Source of the DNA: Phylloscopus collybita
Taxonomy: Eukaryota > Chordata > Aves > Passeriformes > Phylloscopidae
Length of the DNA stretch: 64,000 bases
Reading direction: 5' to 3'
Assembly (NCBI GenBank): GCA_027886175.1
Contig: JAJNNQ010000027.1
Location: 9,996,001-10,060,000 of the forward strand
This document shows positions 24,882 through 38,500 of the stretch, in pieces. The notes under the pieces were generated by a model. The model was not told the origin of the DNA, made no database searches, and worked only from the letters and a program-made list of their open reading frames with translations. Position 1 is the stretch's first letter. Each line of letters starts with the position of its first letter. Both the position numbers and the translations under genes were made by a program.

Positions 24882-27800
24882 CTCATTTGTATGGAATTTC
24901 AGCAGGCAGAAGCCCAGTGGCAGGCAGACAGCATTAGACACAAACAATGGACCTTTTCCATGGGAAACCAAAGTCTCCACCCCAGCTTCTTGATGACAGT
25001 TTGTAGGAGGCCTTTGGCACTATGGGGGCAGACAAACTTCCACCCGGTGGTAGATTACACCTGGGAGATATCCTCATTTTTATGGAACTTCAGCAGTCAT
25101 AAATACAGTGCCAGGCAAAGAGCATTACACAGGAACGGTGGTCCTTTTCCATGGGAAACCAAAGTCTCCACCATAGGTTCCTGATGGCAGTTTGTAGGAG
25201 GCCTTTGGCACTACAAGGGCATAGAAACTTCCATCTGGTGTTAGGTTGTAGCTGGGAGATATACTCATTTGTATGGAATTTTAGTGGAATTTTAGTAGGC
25301 AGAATCCCAGCAGCATGTAGATAGAATTAGACATGAATACTGGCTCATTTCCATAGGAAACCAAAGTCTCCATCCCCCGTTCCTGATGTCAGTCTGTAAG
25401 AGGCGATTGGAACTACAAGGGCAGAAAAAATTCCATCTGGTGGTAGATTGGACCTGGGAGATATCGCCATTTGTATGGAATTTTAGTGGTATTTTAGTAG
25501 GCAGAAGTCCAGCGGCAGGCAGACAGCATTACACACGAACGCTGCCCAATATCCATGGGAAACCAAAGTCTCCAACCCAGGCTCCTCATGTCAGTTTGTA
25601 GGAGGCCTTTGGCATTAAAAGGGCAGACAAACTTCCATCTGGTGGGAAATTCCATTTGGGAGATATCCTCATATGTATGGAACTTGAGTAGGAATATGCC
25701 CACTGGCAGGCAGACAGCATTAGACAAGAACGGTGGCCCTTTTCCATGGAAAGACAAATTATCCATCCTGTGTTCCTGATGTCAGTTTGAAGGAGGCCTT
25801 TGGCAATACAAGGGCAAAAAAACTTCCATCTGGTGGTTGATTGCATCGGGGAGATATGCTCATTTGTATGGGATTTCAGAAGGCAGAAGCCAAGTGGCAC
25901 GCAGACAGCATTGGACACGAACAGTGGCCCTTTTCCATGGGAAACCAAAATCTCCACCCCACGTTGCTGATGTCTCATTGTAGGAGGCGTTTTCCAATAT
26001 AAGGGCAGAGAAACTTCCATCTGGTTGTAGATTGCACCTGGGAGATATCCTCATTTCTATGGAAATTTAGTGGAATTTTAGTAGGAAGAAGCACAGTGGC
26101 AGGCAGACAGCATTAGACACGAACAATGGCCCATTCCCATGGGAAACCAAAGTCTCCACCCCACATTCCTGATGTCCGTTTCTAAGAGGCCTGTGGCACT
26201 ACAAGGGCAGACAAACTTCCGCCTGGTGGCATATTGCATCTGGGAGATATCCTCATGTGTATGTAGTTTCAGTAGTCATAAACCCAGTGGCAAGGAGACA
26301 GCATTAAACACAAAGGGTGGCCCTTTTCCAATAGAAACCAAAGCGTTCTCTCCAGATTCCTGATGTCAGTTTGTAGGAGGCCGTTGGCATTACAAAGGCA
26401 GACAAACTTTCAACTGGTGGTAGACTCCATCTGGGAGATATCCTCATTTGTATGGAATTTTACTAGGCATAAGCCCAGTGGCAGGCACATAGCATTACAC
26501 ATAAACGGTGGCCCATTTCCATGGGAAAACAAAGTCTCCACCCCACGGTCCTGATGTCAGTTTTTAGGAGGCCTTTGGCACTACGAGGGCAGACAAACGT
26601 CCACGTGGTTGTAGATTGCACCTGGGAGATATCCTCATTTGTATAGAACTTTAGTGGAATTTTAGTAGGCATAAGCCCAGTGGCTGGCAGACAGCATTAG
26701 ACACAAACGGTGGCCCATTTCCTTGGGAAACCAAAGTCTCCACCCCACGTTCCTGATGTCAGTTTTTAGGAGGCCATTGGCACTACGAGGGCAGACAAAC
26801 GTCCACGTGGTTGTAGATTGCACCTGGGAGATATCCTCATTTGTATGGAACTTCAGCAGTCATAACCACAGTGGCAGGCGGACAGCATTAGAAACGAACG
26901 GTGGTCCTTTTCCATGGGAAACCAAAGTCTCCGCCCCAGGTTCCTGATGTCAATTTGTAGGAAGCCTTTGTCTCACCATGGGCAGACAAACTTCCATCTG
27001 GTGGTAGATTGCACCTGGGAGATATTCTCATTTGTATGGAATTTTAGAGGAATTTTAGTAGGCAGAATCCCAGCGGCAGGCAGGCAGAATTAGACATGAA
27101 TAGTGGCCCATTTCCATGGGAAACCAAAGTCTCCACCCCAGGTTCCTGATGTCATTTTTTAGGAGGCCTCTGGCACTACAAGAGGAGACTAACTTCCAAC
27201 TGCTGGCATATTGCATCTGGGAGATATCCTCATTTGTATGTAATTTTAGTAGCCATAAGCCCAGTAGCAGGCAGACAGCATTAGATACGAACGGTGGCCC
27301 TTTTCCATGGGAAACCAAAGTCTCCGCCCCAGGTTCCTGATGTCAATTTGTAGGAAGCCTTTGGCTCTACAGGGGCAGACAAACTTCTATCTGGTGGTAG
27401 ATTGCACCTGGGAGACATCCTCATTTGTAAGGAATTTTAGTGGTATTTTAATAGGCAGAAGCCTAGTGGCAGGAACACATCATTAGACACTAACGCTGGC
27501 CCATTTCCATGGGAAACCAAAGTCTCCACTCCAGGTTCCTGGTGTCAGTTTGGAGGAGGCCTTTGGCACTACGAAGGCAGACAAACTTCCATCTGGTGGT
27601 AGATTGCACCTGGGAAATATCCTCATTTGTATGGAACTTCAGCAGTCATAACCTCAGTGCCAGGCAGACAGCATTAGACAGGAACGGAGGTCCTTTTCCA
27701 TGGGAAACCAAAGTCTCCACCCTAGGTTCCTGATGGCAGTTTGTAGGAGGCCTTTGGAAACACAAGGGCAGAGGAAGGTCCATCTGGTGTTTGATTGCAC

Positions 27801-29989
27801 CTGGCAGATATTCTCATTTGTATGGAATTGTAGTGGAATTTTAGTAGGCATAAGCCCAGCGGCAGGCAGACAGAATTAGACATGAATAGTGGCCCATTTC
27901 CATGGGAAACCAAAGTCTCCACCCCAGGTTCCTGATGTCATTTTCTAGGAGGTCTCTGGCACTACAGGAGGAGGCAAACTTCCAACTGGTGGCATATTGC
28001 ATCTGGGAGATATCCTCATTTGTATGTAATTTTAGTAGCCATAAGACCAGTGGCAGGCAGACAGCTTTAGACACTAACGGTGGCCCTTTTCCATTGGAAA
28101 CCAAAGTCTCCACCCCAGGTTCCTGATATCAATTTGTAGGAAGCCTTTGGCACTACAGGGCAGACAAACTTCCATGTGGTAGTAGATTGCACCTGGGAGA
28201 CATCCTCATTTGTATGGAATTTTAGTGGGATTTTAATAGGCAGAAGCCTAGTGGCAGGCACACAGCATTAGACACAAACGCTGTCGCATTTCCATGGGAA
28301 ACCAAAGTCTCCACCCCACGGTCCTGATGTCAGTTTTTCGGAGGCCTTTGGACCTACAAGGGCAGACGAACTTCCATCTGGTGGTAGATTGCACCTGGGA
28401 GATATGCTCATTTGAATAGAATATTAGTGGAATTTTAGTAGGCATAACCACAGTGCCAGGCAGACAGCATTAGACACGAACGGTGGCCCATTTCCCGGGG
28501 AAACCAAAGTCTCCATCCCACAAGCCTGATATCAGTTTGGACGAGGCCTTTGGTACTACAAGCGCAGACAAACTTCCAACTGGTGGTAGATTCCATGTGG
28601 GAGATATCCTCATTTGTGAGGAATTTCTGCAGGCATAACCCCAGTGGCAGGCAGACAGCATTAGACACGAACGGTGCCCCTTTCCCATGGGAAACCAAAG
28701 TCTCCACCCCACGTTCCTGATGTCAGTTTGTAAGAGGCGTTTGGAGCTACAAGGGCAGAAAAACTTCCATCTGGTGGTAGATTGCACCTGGGAGATATCC
28801 TAATTTCCATGGAATTTTAGTGGAATTTTAGTAGGAAGAAGCCCAGTGGCAGGCACATAGCATTAGACACAAACGGTGGCCCATTTCCATGGGAAAAGTA
28901 GAGTCTCCACCCCACGTTCCTGATGTCAGTTTTTAGGAGGGCTTTGGCACTACAAGGGCAGAGAAACTTCCATCTGGTTGTAGATTGCACCTGAGAGATA
29001 TCCTCATTTATATAGAATTTTAGTGGAATTTCAGTAGGCATAAGCCTAGCGGCTGGCAGACAGCATTAGACACAAACGGTGGCCCATTTCTATGGGAAAC
29101 CACAGTCTCCACCCCACGTTCCTGATGTCAGTTTTTAGGAGGCATTTGGCACTACGAGAGCAGACAAACTTCCACCTGGTGGTAGATTGCACCTGGGAGA
29201 TATCCTCATTTTTATGGAACTTCAGCAGTCATAACCACAGTGCCAGGCAGACAGCATTAGACAGGAACAGTGGTCCTTTTCCTAGGGAAACCAAAGTCTC
29301 CACCCTAGGTTCCCGAGGGCAGTTTGTAGGAGACCTTTGGAAACACAAGGGCAGAGAAACTTCCATCTGGTGTTTGATTGCACCTGGGAGATATACTCAT
29401 TTGTATGGAATTTAAGTGGAATTTTAGTAGGCAGAATCCCAGCGGCAGGCAGACAGAATTAGACATGAATAGTGGCCCATTTCCATGGAAACCAAAGTCT
29501 CCACCCCAGGTTCCTGATGTCATTTTCTAGGAGGCCTCTGCCACTACAAGAGGAGGCAAACTTCCAACTGGTGGCATATTGCATCTGGGAGATATCCTCA
29601 TTTGTATGTAATTTTAGTACCCATAAGCCCAGTGGCAGGCAGACAGCATTAGACACGAACGGTGGCCCTTTTCCATGGGAAACCAAAGTGTCCGCCCCAG
29701 GTTACTGATGTCAATTTGTAGGAAGCCTTTGGCTCTACAGGGGCAGACAAACTTCCATCTGGTGGTAGATTGCACCTGGGAGACATCCTCATTTGTATGG
29801 AATTTTAGTGGGATTTTAATAGGCAGAAGCCTAGTGGCATGCACAAGTCATTAGGCACGAACGCTGGCCCATTTCCATGGGAAACCAAAGTCTCCACTCC
29901 AGGGTCCTGGTGTGAGTTTGTAGGAGGCCTTTGGCACTACAACAGCAGACAAAGTTCCATCTGGTGGTTGATTGCATCGAGGAGATATC
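24882..29989 (+). repeat. Higher-order satellite unit, copy 2 (~5108 bp)
   Basis: Tandem partner of 19775-24881. A single extra G at about 29260, relative to GACAGAAC near 24155, explains the 1-base change in offset from 5107 to 5108. A partial third copy follows to about 30340 and then diverges into other monomers. Near-identity of about 26 consecutive monomers shows that whole blocks, not single monomers, were duplicated. Confidence 0.88.
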
Positions 29990-30340
29990 CTCATTTGTAT
30001 GGAATTTCAGCAGGCAGAAGCCCAGTGGCAGGCAGACAGCATTGGACACAAACAATGGACCTTTTCCATGGGAAACCAAAGTCTCCACCCCAGCTTCTTG
30101 ATGTCAGTTTGTAGGAGGCCTTTGGCACTACGGGGGCAGACAAACTTCCACCCGGTGGTAGATTACACCTGGGAGATATCCTCATTTTTATGGAACTTCA
30201 GCAGTCATAAACACAGTGCCAGGCAAAGAGCATTAGACAGGAACGGTGGTCCTTTTCCATGGGAAACCAAAGTCACCACCCTAGGTTCCTGATGGCAGTT
30301 TGTAGGAGGCCTTTGGCACTACAAGGGCAGAGAAACTTCC
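29990..30340 (+). repeat. Partial third copy of the ~5.1-kb higher-order unit
   Basis: Continues the match to 24882-25232, with somewhat more differences than between copies 1 and 2 (for example CTTGATGTCAG against CTTGATGACAG). Similarity ends around 30340, where the sequence follows a different monomer order. Confidence 0.75.
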
Positions 30341-33300
30341 ATCTGGTGTTTGATTGCACCTGGGAGATATTCGCATTTGTATGGAATTTTAGAGGAATTT
30401 TAGTAGGCAGAATCCCAGCGGCAGGCAGACAGAATTAGACATGAATAGTGGTCCATTTCCATGGGAAACCAAAGTCTCCACCCCAGGTTCCTGATGTCAT
30501 TTTCTAGGAGGCCTCTGCCACTACAAGAGGAGACAAACTTCCAACTGGTGGCATATTGCATCTGGGAGATATCCTCATTTGTATGTAATTTTAGTAGCCA
30601 TAAACCCAGTGGCAGGCAGACAGCATTAGACACGAACGGTGGCCGTTTTCCATGGGAAACCAAAGTCTACGCCCCAGGTTCCTGATGTTAATTTGTAGGA
30701 AGCCTTTGGCACTACAAGGGCAGACAAACTTCCATCTGGTGGTAGATTGCACCTGGGAGACATCCTCATTTGTATAGAATTTTAGTGGAATTTTAGTAGG
30801 CATAAGCCCAGTATCTGGCAGACAGCATTAGATACAAACGGTGGCCCATTTCCTTGGGAAACCAAAGTCTCCATCCCACATTCCTGATGTCAGTTTGTAG
30901 GAGGCCTTTGACACTACAAAGGTAGACAAACTTCCGTCTGGTGGTTGATTGCATCGTTGAGATATCCCCATTTTTATGGAATTTCATCAGGTAGAAGCCC
31001 AGTGGGTGGCAGACAGCATTAGAGAGGAACGGTGGCCCATTTCCATGGGAAAACAAAGTCTCCAACCCAGGTTCCTGATGTCAGTTTTTAGTAGGCCTTT
31101 GGCATTAAAAGGGCAGACAAACTTCCATCTGGTGGGAAATTTTGTTAGGGAGATATCCTCATTTGTATGTAATTTCAGTAGTCATAAGCCCAGTGGGAAG
31201 GAGACAGCATTAAACACCAAGGGTGCCCCTTTTCCATGGGAAACCAAAGCGTCCTCTCCAGAATCCTGATGTCAGTTTGTAGGAGGCCGTTGGCATTACA
31301 AGGGAATACAAACTTTCATCTGGTGGTAGACTCTATCTGGGAGATATCTTCATTTGTACGGGATTTTACTAGGCATAATCCCTGTGGCAGGCAGACACCA
31401 TTTGACACGAACGGTGGCCCATTTCCATGGGAAACCCAAATCTCCGCGCTCATTGCTGATGTCACTTTGTAGGAGGCCTTTTCCAACATACAGGCAGAAA
31501 AACTTCCATCTGGTGGTAGATTGCACCTGGGAGATATCCTCATTTGTATAGAATTTTAGTGGAATTATAGTACTCAGACTCCCAGTTGCAGACCGACCGC
31601 ATTAAAAATGAACGGTGGGCCTTTTCCAAAGGAAACCAATGTCTCCAGGCCAGGTTCCGAATGTCACTTTGAAGGAGCCCTTTGGCACTGCAAGAGCCGA
31701 CAAACTTCCATCTGGTGGCATATTGCATCTGGGAGATATCCTCATTTGTATGGAACTTCAGCAGTCATAACCACAGTGCCAGGCAGACAGCATTAGACAG
31801 GAACGGTGGTCCTTTTCCATGGGAAACCAAAGTCTCCACCCTAGGTTTCTGATGGCAGTTTGTAGGAGGCCTTTGGAAACATAAGGGCAGAGAAACTTCC
31901 ATCTGGTGTTTGATTGCACCTGGGAGATATTCGCATTTGTATGGAATTTGAGTGGAATTTTAGTAGGCAGAATCCCAGCGGCAGGCAGGCAGAATTAGAC
32001 ATGAATAGTGGCCGTTTTCCAGGGGAAACCAAAGTCTCCAGGCCAGGTTCCTGATGTCTGTTTTTAGGAGGCCTTTTGCACTACAAGAACAGACAAACAT
32101 CCAACTGGTGCCATATTGCATCTTGGAGATATCTTCATTTGTATGGAGTTTTAGTGGAATTAAAGTAGGCAGAAGTCCAGTGGCAAGTAGACAGCATTAA
32201 ACACCAACGGTGGCCCATTTCCATGGGAAACCAATGTCTCCGCCCCTGGTTTCTGATGTCACTCTGTAGGAAGCCTTTGTCTCTACATGGGCAGACAAAC
32301 TTCCATCTGGTGGTAGATGGCACCAGGGAGACATCCTCATTTGTATGTAATTTTAGTAGCCATAAGCCCAGTGGCAGGCAGACAGAATTAGACAAGAACG
32401 CTGGTCCATTTCCATGGGAAACAAACGTCTCTCCCCCAGGTTCCTAATGTCAGTTTGAAGGAGGCCTTTGGAACTACAAGGGCAGACAAACTTCCATCTG
32501 GTGGTAGATTGCACCTGGGAGATATCCTCATTTGTAGAGAATTTTATTGGAATTTTAGTAGGCATAAGCCCAGTGGCTGGCAGAGAGCATTAGACACGAA
32601 CGGTGGCCCATTTCCTTGGGAAACCAAAGTCTCCATCTCACGTTCCTGATGTCAGTTTTTAGGAGGCCTTTGGTACTACAAGGGCAGACATACTTGTATC
32701 TTGTGGTTGATTGCATCGCGGAGATATCCTCATTTTTATGGAACTTCAGCAGTCATAACCACTGTACCAGGCAGACAGCATTAGACAGGAACAGTGGTCG
32801 TTTTCCATGGGAAACCAAAGTCTCCACACTACGTTCCCGATGTCAGGTTTTAGGAGGCCTTTGGCAGTACATGGGAAGACAAACTTCCGTCTGGTGGTTG
32901 ATTTCATCGGGGAGATATCCTCATTTGTATGGAATTTCAGCAGGTAGAAGCCCAGTGGCAGGCAGACAGAATTAGACATGAACGGTGGCCCTTTTCCATG
33001 GGAAACGGAAGTCTCCAACCCAGGCTTCTGATGTCGGTTTTTAGGAGGCTTTTGGCATTAAAAGTGTAGGCAAACTTCCATCTGGAGGGAAATTGCATTT
33101 GGGAGATATCCTCATACGTATGGAATTTTAGTAGGCATATACCCACTGGCAGGCTGCAGCATTAGACATGAACAATGGGCCTTTTCCATGGAAAAACACA
33201 TTATCCATCCTATGTTCCTGATGTCATTTTTTAGGAGGCCTTTGGCAATACAAGAGCAGACAAACTTCCACCTGGTGGAAATTTGCACCTAAGAGATATT

Positions 33301-35559
33301 CTCATTTGTAAAGTATTGTAGACGAATTTTAGTACGCAGATTCCAAGCGGCAGGCAGACAGAATTAGACATGAATAGTGGCCCTTTTCCAGGGGAAATGA
33401 AAGTCTGCAGGCCAGGTTCCTGATGTCAGTTTTTTGGAGGCCTTTTGCACTACAAGAACAGACAAACTTCCAACTGGTGGCATATTGCATCTTGGAGATA
33501 TCCTCATTTGTATGGAATTTTAGTGGAATTAAAGTAGGCAGAAGCCCAGTGGCAAGTAGACAGCATTAAACACCAACGGTGGCCCATTTCCATGGGAAAC
33601 CAAAGTCTCCACCCCATGATCCGGATGTCCGTTTCTAGGAGGCCTTTGGAACTACAAGAGCAGACAAACTTCCAACTGGTGGCATATTGCATCTGGGAGA
33701 TATCCTCATTTGTATGTAATTTCTGTAGCCATAAGCCCAGTGGCAGGCTGACAGCATTAGACACGAACGGTGGCCCTTTTCCATGGGAAACCGAATTCTC
33801 CACTCCAGGCTCCTGATGTCAATTTGTAGGAGGCCTTTGGCACTACAGGGGCAGACAAACTTCCGTCAGGTGGTTGATTGCATCGGAGAGATTTCCCAAT
33901 TTCTTTGGAATTTCAGCAGGCAGAAGCCCAGTGGCAGGCAGACAGCATTAGACATGAACGCTGGCACTTTTCCATGGGAAAACAAAGTCTCCACCCCTGG
34001 TTCCTGATGTCAGTTTTTTAGGAGGGCATTGGTACTACAAGGGCAGAGAATCTTCCATCTGGTTGTAGATTGCACCTAGGAGATATCCTCATTTCTATGG
34101 AATTTTAGTGGAATTGTAATAGGAAGAAGCCCAGTGGCAAGCCGACAGCATTACGCACGAACGGTGGCCCATTTGCATGGGAAACCAAAGTCGCCACTCC
34201 CGGTTCCTGATGTCAGTTTGTAGGAGGCCTTTGCCACTACAAGGGCAGGCAAACTTCCATCTGGTGGTAAATTGCATCTGCGAGATATCCTCATTTGTAT
34301 GGAATTTTAGCAGGCATACGCCCAGTGGCAGGCACACAGCATTAGGCATGAACAGTGCCCTATTCCATGGGAAACCAAATTATACATCCCACGTTTAAGA
34401 AGTGAGTTTATAGGAGCCCTTTGGCACTACAAGGGCAGAGAAACTTCAAACCGGGAGTAGATTGCACCTGCAAGATATTCTCAATTTTATAGAATTTTAG
34501 AGGAATTTCAGTACGCCGAATCCCAGCGGCAGGCACACAGAATTAGACATGAATAGTGGCCTTTTCCAGGGGAAACCAAAGTCTCCAGGCCAGGTTCCTG
34601 ATGTCAGTTTTTAGGAGGCCTTTTGCACTACAAGAACAGACAACCTTCCGACTGGTGGCATATTGCATCTTGGAGATATCCTCATTTGTATGGAATTCTA
34701 GTGGAATTAAAGCAGGCAGAAGCCCAGTGGCAAGTAGACAGCATTAAACACCAACGGTGGCCCTTTTCCATGGGAAACCAAAGTCTCCGCCCCAGGTTCC
34801 TGATGTCAATCTGTAGGAAGCTTTTGGCTCTACAGGGGCAGACAAACTTCCATCTGGTGGTAGATTGCACCTAGGAGACATTCTCATTTGTAAGGAATTT
34901 TAGTGGGATTTTAATAGGCAGAAGCCTAGTGGCAGGAACACATCATTAGACACGAACGCTGGCCCATTTCCAAGGGAAACCAAAGTCTCCACTCCAGGTT
35001 CCTGGTGTCAGTTTTTAGGAGGCCTTTGGTACTACAAGGGCAGATAAACTTCCAACTGGTGGTAGATTCCATCTGGGAGATATCCTCATTTCTCTGGAAT
35101 TTCAGCAGTCATAAGCCCAGTGGCCGGCAGACAGCATTAGACAGGAACGGTGGCCCTTTTCCATGGAAAACCAAAGTCTCCACCCCACGTTACTGATGTC
35201 AATTTGCAGGAGGCCTTTGGCACTACAAGGGCTACATACTTCCATCTCGTTGTATATTCCATTACTGAGATATCCTTCTTTGTATGGAATTTTATTGGAA
35301 TTTTAGTATGCAGAAGCCGAGTAGCCAGCAAACAGCATCTGACAAGAACTGTGGTCCTTTTCCATGGGAAACCAAGGTCACCACCTCACGTTCCTGAATG
35401 TCAGTTTGTAGGAGGCCTTTGGCACTACAAGGGCAGCCAAAATTCTATCTGGTGGTAGATTCCACCTGGGAGATGTCCTCATTTGTATGGAAATTCATCA
35501 GGCATGAGCCCAGTGGCAGGCAGACAGCATTAGATTTGAACGGTGGCCCTTTTCCATGG

Positions 35560-38500
35560 GAAACCAAAGTCTCCACCTCACGTTCCTGATGACAATTTGT
35601 AGGAGGCCTTTGGAATTACACGGGAAGACAAACTTCCATCTGGTAGTAGATTGTTCCTGGGAGATATCCTCATTTCTATGCAATTTTAGAAGGCAGAACC
35701 ACAGTGGCAGGTAGACTGCATTAGACACGAACAGTGGCCCCTTTCCATGGGAAACCAAAGTCTTCACTCCAGGTTCCTGATGTCTGTGTGTTGGAAACCT
35801 TAACACTGCAAGGGAAGACAAACATCCAAGTGGTGGTGGATTCTATCTGGGAGATATCCCCATTTGTATGGAATTTAAGACGGCATAAGCCCAGTGGCCG
35901 GCAGACAGCATTAGACAAAAACGGTGGCATTTTTCCATGGGCAACCAAAGTCTCCACCTCACGTTCCTGATGTCAGTTTGTAAGAGGCCTTAGGCACTAC
36001 AAAGGCAAAGGAAAATTCATCTGGTGGTAGATTGCACCAGGGAGATATCCTCATTTGAATGGAATTTTAGTGGAATTTTAGTCGGCAGAATCCGAAAAGT
36101 CGCCAGATAGCATTAGACAAGAACGGTGGCCCTTTTCCATGGGAAACCAAAGTCTCCATCTCACGTTCCTGATGTCAGTTTGTAGGATGCCTTTGGCACT
36201 ACAAAGGCAGATAAACTTCCATCTGGTGGTAGATTCCATCTGGGAGGTATCCTCATTTTTGTGGAATTTCAGCAGACATGAGCCTAGTTCCAGGCAGACT
36301 GCATTAGACACTAACGGTGGCCCTTTTCAATGGGACACCAAAGTCTCCACCTCACGTTCCTTATGTCAGTTTATAGGAGGCCTTTGGAACTACAAGGGCA
36401 CACAAACTTCCATCTCTTGGGAGAATGCAACTGCGAGATATCCTCATTTGCATGGAATTTAAGTGGAATTCTTGTGGGCAGAATCCCAGCGGCACATAGC
36501 GAGCATTAGACACGAACGGTGGCCCTTTTCCATGGGAAATCAACGTCTCCACCTCACGTTCTTTATATCAGTTACTACGAGGCCTTTGGCACTACAAGGG
36601 CAGACAAAATTCCATCTGCTGGTAGATTCCACCTGGGAGATATCCTCTGTTGTATGGAATTTCAGCAGGCATATGCCCAGTTGCAGGCAGATAGCATTAG
36701 ACAAGAACGGTGGCCTTTTTCATGGGAAACCAAAGTCTCCACCCCACATTCCTGATGTAAATTTATACGAGGCTTTTGGCACGATAAGGGCAGACAAACT
36801 TCCAACTGGTGGTAGATTGCACGTGAGAGATATCTTCATTTGCAATGAATTTTAGTGGAATTTTAGTAGGCAGAATCCCAATGATCGGCAGAGAGCATAA
36901 GACACAAACGGTGTCCCTTTTCCATCAGACACGAAGGTCTCTACCCCAGTCTTCTGATGTCAGTTGCTGGGAGGCCTTTGGCACTACAAGGCTAGAAAAA
37001 CTTCCACCTGGTGGTAGATTGCATCTGGGAGATATCCTCATTTGTATGCAATTTTAGCAGGCAGAAGCCCAGTGGCAGGCAGACAACATTAGACACAAAC
37101 GGTGGCCATTTTCCATAGGAAACCAAAGTCTCCACCTCACATTCCTGATGTCAATTTGTCGGAGGCCTTTGGCATTACAAGGGCAAACAAAACTCCATCT
37201 CGTGGGAGAATGCAACTGCGAGATATCCTCATTTGCATGGAATTTTAGTGGAATTCTTGTGGGCAGAATCCCAGCGGCAGGTAGAGAGCATTAGACACGA
37301 ACGGTGGCTCTTTTCCATGGGACACCAAAGCAGGGCTATGCCTGCTAAAATTCCATACAAATGAGGATATCTCGCAGATGCAATTTACCACAAGATGGAA
37401 GTTTGCCTGACCTTGTAGTGGCAAAGGCCTACTAAAATCTGACATCGGGAACGTGGTGTGGAGACTTTGGTTTCCCATGGAAAAGGACTACCGTTCGTGT
37501 CTAATGCTGTCTGCCTGGCACTGTGGTTATGACTGCTGAAGTTCCATACAAATGAGGTTATCTCCCAGGTGCAATCTACAACCAGGTGGAAGTTTGTCTG
37601 CCCTTGTAGTGCCAAAGGCCTCCTAAAAATGAACATCAGAAACGCGGGCTGGAGACTTTGGTTTCCCATAGAAATGGGCCACCGTTCGTGTCTAATGCTG
37701 TCTGCCTGCCACTGGCCTACTTCCTACTAAAATTCCACTAAAATTCCAAAAATAATGAGGATTTCTCCCAGGTGCAATCTACAACCAGATGGAAGTTTCT
37801 CTGCCCTTATATTGGAAAACACCTCCTACAAAGTGACATCAGCAATGTGGGGTGGAGATTTTGAATTCCCATGGAAAAGGGCCACCGTTCGTGTCTAACG
37901 ATGTCTGCCTCCCACTGGGGTTATGCCTGCTGAAATTCCATACAAATGAGGATATCTCCCAGATGGAATCAACCACCAGTTGGAAGTTTGTCTGCCCTTG
38001 TAGTGCCAAAGGCCTCCTAAAAAAGGACATCAGGAACCTGGAGTGGACACTTTGGTTTCCCATGGAAATGGGCCACTGTTCGTATCTAATGCTGTCTGCC
38101 TGGTATTGTGGTTATGAGTGCTGAAGTTCCATACAAATGAGGATATCTCCCAGGTGCAATCTACCACCAAATGGAAGTTTGTCTGCCCTTGTAGTGCCAA
38201 AGGCCTCCTAAATACTGACATCAGGAACGTGGATTGGACTTTGGTTTCCCATGGAAAAGGGGCACCGTTTGTGCCTAATGCAATGTGCCTGCCGCTGGGC
38301 TTATGCCTAGTAAAATTCCATAGAAATGAGGATATCTCCCACATGGAATTTACCATCAGATGGAAGTTTGTCTGCCCTTGTAGTGGCAAAGGCCTCCTAA
38401 AAAACTGACATTAGGAACCAGGGGTGGAGATTTTTGTTTCCCATGGAAAAGGGCCACCATTCGTGTCTAATGCTGTCTGCCTTCCACTGGGGTTATGCCT

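Larger units (their letters stand above)
12640..37330 (+). repeat. Satellite array, forward block 2
   Basis: The same 191/203-bp satellite in the same orientation as block 1, continuing the monomer split by the ERV. From about 13.9 to 30.3 kb the monomers are arranged in longer repeating sets. Segments near 13.9-14.8 kb reappear at 21.35-22.25 kb (offset 7436), and 17.26-17.7 kb reappears at 23.14-23.6 kb (offset 5881). A ~5.1-kb unit is duplicated outright at 19.8-30.0 kb. Toward the right end (from ~35 kb) monomers are more diverged. The block stops abruptly at 37330, where orientation flips. No gene seen. Confidence 0.97.
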
